A stretch of DNA of 64,000 bases from Bostrychus sinensis. Taxonomy: Eukaryota; Chordata; Actinopteri; Gobiiformes; Eleotridae. The stretch is taken from NCBI GenBank assembly GCA_020698575.1, contig CM036248.1, forward strand, positions 23,486,229 to 23,550,228, in the 5' to 3' direction. The notes under the pieces were generated by a model that saw only the letters and a program-made list of their open reading frames with translations, searched no databases and was not told the origin of the DNA. The translations under genes were made by a program, and so were the position numbers. Shown here in pieces: positions 57,606 through 64,000 of this stretch (positions are counted from its first letter, which is position 1; every line of letters starts with the position of its first letter).

Positions 57606-58550
57606 TTATGTATTACTTCCTTGAGCAACAAGTACAACAATCACAGTGACACAGAGAACCAGAAGAATCACCAACACCATCACAACAAGGTCCCTGTCCT
57701 GACCTGGAATTACAACAAAAAAATGGCTGTTAAAAAACTATTGACAAAAATAATGACCAATAAAAGTATAAACTTACTTATCTCTGTAGTGATTTCATCA
57801 CAAAATAGAACCCCTCCACATGTGACCAGGTCTGTCTTGGCTTTTTGAGCATAAATCTTGTCAGCATTGAATTTCTCTCCTTCCATTTTGAACCAGTGTA
57901 CCCTTCGTTCACCAAAACAATTATCTTGATTGCTGTTTTTGGCATCTTTCTGCAAGCACTGCAAAATCACTTTTTTCCTGTTGCTCCTTTGCTAATGTAC
58001 ACAAATTTAGCTGTTTGTCTTTTACCTGTAAAATGTTCAAATTTGGAAATGTGTCACTTAAATAAAAATAAAAACATCCCTGTACATACCAGTTACAAAA
58101 AGATAATGATCCGGCCTGACAGAAATATGCCGCTTCATCGTTTTCATTCACATCAGCAATATGGAGAGAATACATGGAGCCCACTTTAGTAATGCTAAAT
58201 CGAAGGTTGACAAACTGACCCTGAAGATTGACTTTCTCAAACAAACCCAAAGCGACCGTTTCCACCATATTTTCAAAACTCATTCTGTTCCAGTAAAACA
58301 ACCAGCCCTGAATTTCAACCACCGAACAGGTCAAAGTATTAAAGTATTATCTCCAGGGGTGGCCACAGTCAGGGGAATTGGATCAACTCTTTTGGCTAGA
58401 GCTGAGAAAGACAAAAAGCAACCTGAACAAAGAGAGAAGAATATCTTACGCAGATATCCTTTAACACTTGGAACACAGCAATTTTTCCATCATCATTTGT
58501 TACTTACATGCAGCACAGAAAACAACCAAAGCAGTCATTCGTTCGGTCAT
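57606..58550 (-). pseudogene. NITR-like pseudogene B
   Basis: The exon order is the same as gene A: signal exon 58550-58508 (MTERMTALVVFCAA), V exon 58401-58090, second Ig exon about 58025-57778 and transmembrane exon 57703-57606 (DLVVMVLVILLVLCVTVIVV). An 8-bp tandem duplication (aaagtatt twice, 58333-58348) shifts the frame just before the first V cysteine (TCSVV). The V exon donor gives a phase unlike gene A. The second Ig exon keeps LQCLQ and VHWFKM but lacks the stretch that should hold the second cysteine (YYCAV), running straight into TCGGVLF. Several independent lesions indicate a pseudogene rather than an error. Confidence 0.8.
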
Positions 58551-61077
58551 TGTGGTAAGAATGGATTAGACTTGTGTAATGTTATGTTCTTTTTTACCTG
58601 ACAGGAAGTATGTGAGAACCTAATGTTCAAAACACAAGTCGTCCTGATTGGGTGAGGCATTTCCTCTCCAATTTTAGGCAAATATATCTACTGCTATCTC
58701 TTTGTTTTAACCTGAAATAGAGCTTAGGCGGGGCCTAAAAAATCCAGCCCAACTGACCCGAGCCCACACACATTTTGGAAAATCTTTGGGTCACAGCAGA
58801 AAATGTAAACACTACCCTTGGATGCCCTTTTGTATGATGGCCCTGGAACATGACATGTACAGAAACTTGCATTTCCCTCAAATCTCTGCAGAGCATCAAA
58901 TATTTGACAGACAAAGGTCCATTTAAGCTGTATTTAAATGTTGGTAAATGTATTTTTTCACCTTGGATTAAAAAAAAAAAAGAAAAAAAAAAGAGCAACA
59001 AAAAACATATCATTTGACTGTGCCATAATAAGGTCTGGTTAGGTTTGAAGCATAGCCACTAACTAATAATTATGTGGAGGTCCAAACTTAACTTAATAAC
59101 AACATAATATGGTGATTGGTAGATTACAAATCAGATTAATCAGAGCAGTTAAGTGTCAGCACTGTGATTAACTGTTAATTATCCCGAATGTACTGTGCTC
59201 TTGCCCAAAGCTGCTTGGATAGGCTCCAACCTCTGTTGTTAATCTATTTCATAAACTTTTGTAGGTTACATTAATACTAATCCTAGACAATAAATAGTCA
59301 TCTTATTTCATCATCTGTTTCTACTTCACAAGCCTCATCCCTGTAGAATATTGTTGTAATAATGGATATTTAATAGAGCTGAGTCACAGTTTTTGCTCAA
59401 ACTGTTACTATTTTTACAAAACAATAACCTCAAAGTGCTTTCGTCTAAAGAAGAAAAAGCAAAACTACATTCAGCAGCACAGAGACAACCTCCAAATCCA
59501 ACAGGCCTGACATGAGCCAAAAGGGGGCAGAGTGCAGTCTGATATTTCAGTAAATGCATTTAAATTTACTTCATTTAAGTCTGGTTTCAAAGAATCGCAC
59601 TGCCACAGGAAGATTATCTATTCACACTTCATTCTGAGAGGCAAACCTCAAAAGTAGTAATAAACTTTCCATCATGTAGTTGTCAAGGGTGATCGTATTA
59701 CAAAGCCTGCATGCAAATGAAATGGTACAAAGAAAACATTTATGAAATATTTTGTGTATTTAATACACTTCTGGAGAAACCTGCAACAGCTGTCTCTTAA
59801 AAAAGAAATAGAAAAAATTTAATAGTTTACCCTGAAAATAGCATGTTGTAATAGGAATCAGTAGTGAAAAAAGATGGATTTAGGCTTCCTGTAATGGACA
59901 AAAAGAGACGAAGCAAAATAGGTGATCTTTAGGGAACTCTAATGCCCTTGGAAAAAATTTCATTCAAGCATGAGATCCCAGGAAAGCATTTTGTGGAATA
60001 CAGTTTTCACAAGTAAGAAAACATATTTCCTCTATACAAAACAGGTCAATGAAAATCCCAGCACTTTCAGCTCTAGAGGAATTAGTCACCAGAAAAAAAT
60101 AAATAAATAAAAATAAAAAATGCAATAACAAGGGTTTGATTTCATTATTTTACAATATGCTTGTTTCTGGTTCTACTGAAAGGTCAACCCCCAAACTCGA
60201 ATCATAGAGTAGACCTGAAGGAGGACATTTCTGAAGATGAAAGGAAACTAATCTGTGTTAACTCAATTAGTTATGTCAGTACAACTGGTTGGATGCAGAT
60301 GTACATAACTCCAAGTAGAATAAAAGTAACAGCACCAGACCTGACATGTGCTTTAAATGTGCATTGTACCTGGGAATGCAACAGTGGTGGTAATTTTTAA
60401 TTCAAGTAATACTGCACTACTGCAAACTGAAACTGAAACGGAAAAAAGTTATTTTGTAGATGTTTGCAAGCCAAAAGGGAGATAGCTTTTAACTGGGCTC
60501 TGACCTACCTTACTATGAGTGCCTAGATTATTCAATGACAGTGACCCTGTGCATGGCAATGGAGAGAATATCACATTCTTAACAACGGAGATTAGATTAG
60601 ATTAAATAGATGTATGAAGACATCTGGAAAACATGTGTGTATTTTATTAAAAGGCTGATATTGGAAATATTCTATGATCTGTGTAGATCAAGATACTTTT
60701 TTAAAATAGAAAATAACGATAAAGGTCTAACTGTGTTATACACGTTTCTGTGAAAGCACTACAACGTCTGTACCTTACATTATGTACCTGATTCAGTTTT
60801 CTTGTCCAGTTCATATGTTGGTGGTAGTGTTGTGTCTTTATCAAAATTACATTGTGCAACAAACTACTGAATGTCAATATGCATGATGAAAAATAATGTT
60901 TTGTAAAAAAAAAAAAAAAAAAGTATGCCGACACAAAGGTTTAATAAAAATAAATGATATCACAAAATATACAAAAAATGTACTGCACTGTCTTTTCTCT
61001 CAGTGAAACAAAGGTTAACTGCTGGTGGTGTTTACTGTAATGTGTTGTGTTGGCGACATTATTTCCACTAAGGCTCA
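58551..61077. other. Divergent intergenic region between NITR B (-) and NITR C (+)
   Basis: No gene is recognised. A block at about 58630-58700 and another at 59585-59650 recur near 63315-63370 and 63905-63990. Short A-runs lie near 58970 and 60906. A frame at 60161-60400 has no recognisable domain. Confidence 0.5.
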
Positions 61078-61083
61078 TATAAA
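61078..61083 (+). promoter_or_regulatory. TATA box of NITR gene C
   Basis: TATAAA lies about 100 bases before the first ATG at 61179, a plausible core promoter. Confidence 0.55.
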
Positions 61084-61178
61084 GCGAGGAATCAAAGACC
61101 AATCAAACTGTTCTAAAGAGCTCCTCCCTCTCATATCATTATATTAAAGCAGAGGCACCATTTTATACTGCACTTGCA

Positions 61179-62660
61179 ATGCACCAACATCATAACTGTG
61201 GGATGAATAAGAAAATGTGCTCTATATTATATGCACTGCTTGTCGTCCAAGTGGCCCGTAAGTATTTAAAGTCAAAAGATCTCAACTCGTTACTGCTCAG
61301 TGTTGAAGTGAATTTACTTTTGCTGGCTTTATTTATTTTGCAGGATGTGCCGATCCTAAATTGGTGACAAGAACTTATAATGTTGGTGACACAGTGACTC
61401 TCAAATGTCCTCGCCATTACAAAGAGTTACCATCAACATTGCATTGGATCAGACTTCTTTCTGGAAATATGCCAGAATCTTTAGGAGGAACATTCACATT
61501 TGAATATCCTGGTGTTAACAAGACTCCTCACATTACAACAAAACAAGACACTGGAACATTTGATCTGGTTATAAATGAGTCCAATCTGAGTGATACTGGA
61601 TTTTACTATTGTGTGAAAGTACAACAACTTAACATGGAATTAGTGTCAGGAGCATTTCTAAAAATGAAGGGTAAAACAAGTAAAATATATATATTTATTG
61701 TTTAGTAAACAGTATGATTATTGTTGTTTTTATGTTTCTCAGACCCAGAGGCAGACATCAGTGTGGTCAGTCCAGACCTCTCTGGTCCTGTTCACTCAGG
61801 ACACTCTGTGGATCTACAGTGTTGGATCCAAACTGAGAATCAACAGTGTTTAGAGGAGCACATGGTTTTGTGGTTCAGATCTGGACTGGATCAGTCTAGT
61901 CCTGGTTTAGTCTACACTCAGAGGAACAGCTCTGGTGAGTGTGACAGGAGTCCAGAAGATCCTGGTCCTCACAAATGTTTCTACACTTTCTCCAAAACCA
62001 TGAGCCCCTCTGACGCCGGGACCTACCACTGTGCTGTGGCAGCCTGTGGACAGATCCTCTTTGGAAATGGAGCAAAAGTTGATGTCAAAGGTATTTGAAA
62101 CATGTTTGTTGTTAAAAAGAAGCTCTGCAACATTTACTCTTTGGTAATATTTATTATTGTATTTATTTCTAACTTATATTGTTTGAATATTGTTTATCAC
62201 AGCAGAGGACAAGTGTGTTTTACAGAAGACCACACTAGTTCTGATTCTCAGTGTTGCTTTAACCATCAGTCTGATCGTCATAATCTTCCTCATTTATTTT
62301 ATCAAGAAGAGGACTTCTGATGGTTTCCTTGGTAACTTTATATAGTTTTAGATATTTCATAGTCAGTACAACATCCTGAATTGACCTCTTTCTTTTTCAG
62401 TTGGGCAAAATACAAATAATGGATCATTGAATGATGAACACCCACGTCAGTTGGTATGTTTGTATGTAGGCCCATGTTTTTTTTTTTTTCTTTTTGTTTT
62501 TCAAAATTTTTAAATATAAAATGATTATCGTTCACAGACAGATGGTGGTGAGGTGTATTTTGCTCCAAAGTTCAAGAAGAAAAAAGCTGAGAAGTCCCAG
62601 CGCAGGACGGTGAAGGCAGAGGAACATGTCGTCTACTCTGATGTCAGAGTCAAACCATAA
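61179..62660 (+). CDS. nitr: Novel immune-type receptor (NITR)-like gene C with ITIM
   Basis: Six exons: 61179-61257, 61344-61670, 61743-62090, 62203-62331, 62401-62453 and 62538-62660. All have GT-AG sites and consistent phases, giving 352 residues. ATGs at 61203 and 61215 would give a more conventional signal peptide (MCSILYALLVVQVA). The V domain has Cys48 (TLKC), Trp61 and Cys116 (FYYC), but no J motif. The second Ig domain has DLQCW, VLWFRSG and DAGTYHCAVAACG, and ends FGNGAKVDVK, which is joining-segment-like. The transmembrane segment is about 263-285, followed by KKR. The tail ends with VVYSDV around Tyr345, matching the ITIM consensus that recruits SHP phosphatases, so an inhibitory receptor is predicted. 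A second Tyr (319, EVYFAP) is not a standard ITIM. Confidence 0.85.
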
Positions 62661-62924
62661 GTGTCCTCAATAGTACACACATACAGTATCCAGTTCAGGG
62701 CAATTTGTTGTAAAATGTTATTATTTTTATGTTTATGATGCTTCATTATTTTTGTGGCTTTAGTAGATGTTTATAAATGGTCAAATGTTACTAAGTAAAA
62801 TATAACTGTTGTAAAGATTTATCCATATAGACAAAATTACAGGCAAAAATGTTGTTTATCTCATCAATAGCAGTGCTACTGAGGTTTCTTTTTTTAGTCA
62901 TCTGTAAAAACACATTTTGGCAAC

Positions 62925-62930
62925 AATAAA
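62925..62930 (+). terminator. Polyadenylation signal of NITR gene C
   Basis: AATAAA lies about 265 bases after the stop codon. Confidence 0.7.
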
Positions 62931-64000
62931 AAGTTATAATAGCATATCATTGAATGTGACTGTCTTGTGCTGTAGCCTATCCCAGCAACTATGGGCCTAA
63001 GGAAGTTATGTTGTTTATTAATTATTTTATTTTTGTGGCTAGTGTTGGTAATAGTGATTGGCCAGAAAATACAATACATTTACATAAACCACAGTGCCTC
63101 TCTATCTGTGCATCACTCAGCAGTCTGTGTATAAGCATCTGTGTGTGGGAGGAGTCTATAGTGTAGCACTCATGGTTCTGGAGGTGACCTTTGTTTTTGT
63201 ATTGAGACCAGAGAGCAGAGATGAAATGCTTTTCTATTTTGTTCTATTCTTAAAACCACACACACTTGGTTAATACTGCAGTTAGTAGCCTTGACTTTAT
63301 AAGGCCAGTTTATAAAGCACAGGTCGTCTTGACTGGATGTAAAATTAGCAAATGCATTTACTGCTATGAATTAATTTACATGTAGCAAACATATTGTGAA
63401 AGGCTTTATATTAGACAAGTGTTGTAAAAATGAATTCATAATATTTACAGTACTTTTTTGTACAGACCCTGTATATGCAAAAAAAGGTGTGTCCCTGTCC
63501 TATCATGTAAAGAGTTGTATCAGGATTCAGAAGGATATTTTCACTGACTTCACTTACCACTTGACCACTGTGACCAGGAGATCCACGTGAACTTTCATGC
63601 CACAAAAGTTAAACTGTGCATGGTGAGCACTGCTGTGTTACAGTGAACATACGAGTCACGGTGGTAAAAAACAAGTTTTCCACCAGTCAACCTCAAACTG
63701 TGTCGAGAAACGAAACCACATGCAGCAGCTTCACTGAGAGGAGGGTCTTTGGCTGTCTGACCGACCTCCAAAACCATCTACTCAGAATAGACCTGCTATG
63801 GACTAAAACAGGACACTGTGAGGTTTAACTGTAGGTTCACAACAGATCAATGTCATTTTATGTTGCTTTACTAGTTTTCCAAATGTTTGTGAATAGAAAT
63901 CTATTTTCAAACATTCACACTGACGCAGGAAGATTATGTTAGGCTACACCGAAACTTTATATTCACACCTCATTTTGAAAGACAAACCACAACAGAACTT
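62931..64000. other. 3' flank of the NITR cluster with duplicated blocks
   Basis: No intact gene. The blocks near 63315-63370 (GTCGTCTTGACTGG) and 63905-63990 (CAGGAAGATTAT ... TTCACACCTCATT) resemble 58630-58700 and 59585-59650, sequence upstream of NITR pseudogene B. A splice-acceptor-like 'ttttttgtacag' at 63453-63464 is followed by a 42-codon open stretch of unknown nature. Confidence 0.45.

Noticed and set aside
63465..63590. Possible Ig-like exon after an acceptor-like sequence
   Set aside because: No cysteine/tryptophan pattern of an Ig domain and no matching donor; recorded only as unexplained.

Overview
The window is nuclear DNA of a teleost fish. Three things point there: multi-exon, intron-rich genes with GT-AG junctions; novel immune-type receptor (NITR) genes, a fish-specific Ig family; and a dense mix of fish-type transposons (Tc1-like, hAT, Harbinger-like, L2 and other LINEs, DIRS, an endogenous retrovirus, a 5S-rRNA-derived SINE). 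The species cannot be named from the sequence alone.

Layout. (1) 1-9650: intron, then the last five exons and 3' UTR of a SLIT-family axon-guidance gene (best fit slit1), + strand. The first visible exon carries an apparent +1 frameshift. (2) 9650-12358: spacer and a decayed Tc1-like transposon. (3) 12359-48388: a tandem duplication. The ancestral unit, about 7.5-8 kb, held a secreted RNase A-superfamily gene, a 5S-derived SINE, a LINE fragment and a Tc1-like element. The copies meet at 24805-24808, inside two different Tc1-like elements. Copy 1 (12359-24805) later gained two LINEs. Copy 2 (24808-48388) gained about 16 kb: a TTAA-flanked LTR-like element carrying a nested Harbinger-like MITE, a DIRS element, an endogenous retrovirus with nearly identical LTRs, and a hAT element. 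Most of these have a precise empty site in the other copy, so their relative age can be read directly. (4) 49590-50270: a third, divergent RNase A-superfamily gene with the same architecture. (5) 50433-53210: a LINE remnant. (6) 53520-62930: a NITR cluster. It has one intact short-tailed gene (- strand), one pseudogene (- strand) and one intact gene with an ITIM tail (+ strand). Flanking sequence beyond 63.3 kb repeats sequence upstream of the pseudogene, so the cluster may continue past the window.

Functionally this is an innate-immunity neighbourhood, with three secreted RNases of the angiogenin/leukocyte type and NITR receptors, next to the 3' end of a developmental gene and reshaped by transposons. 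The most notable observation concerns the two duplicated RNase genes. They differ by five replacement changes, no synonymous change and one in-frame codon insertion. All five replacements shift copy 2 toward positive charge.
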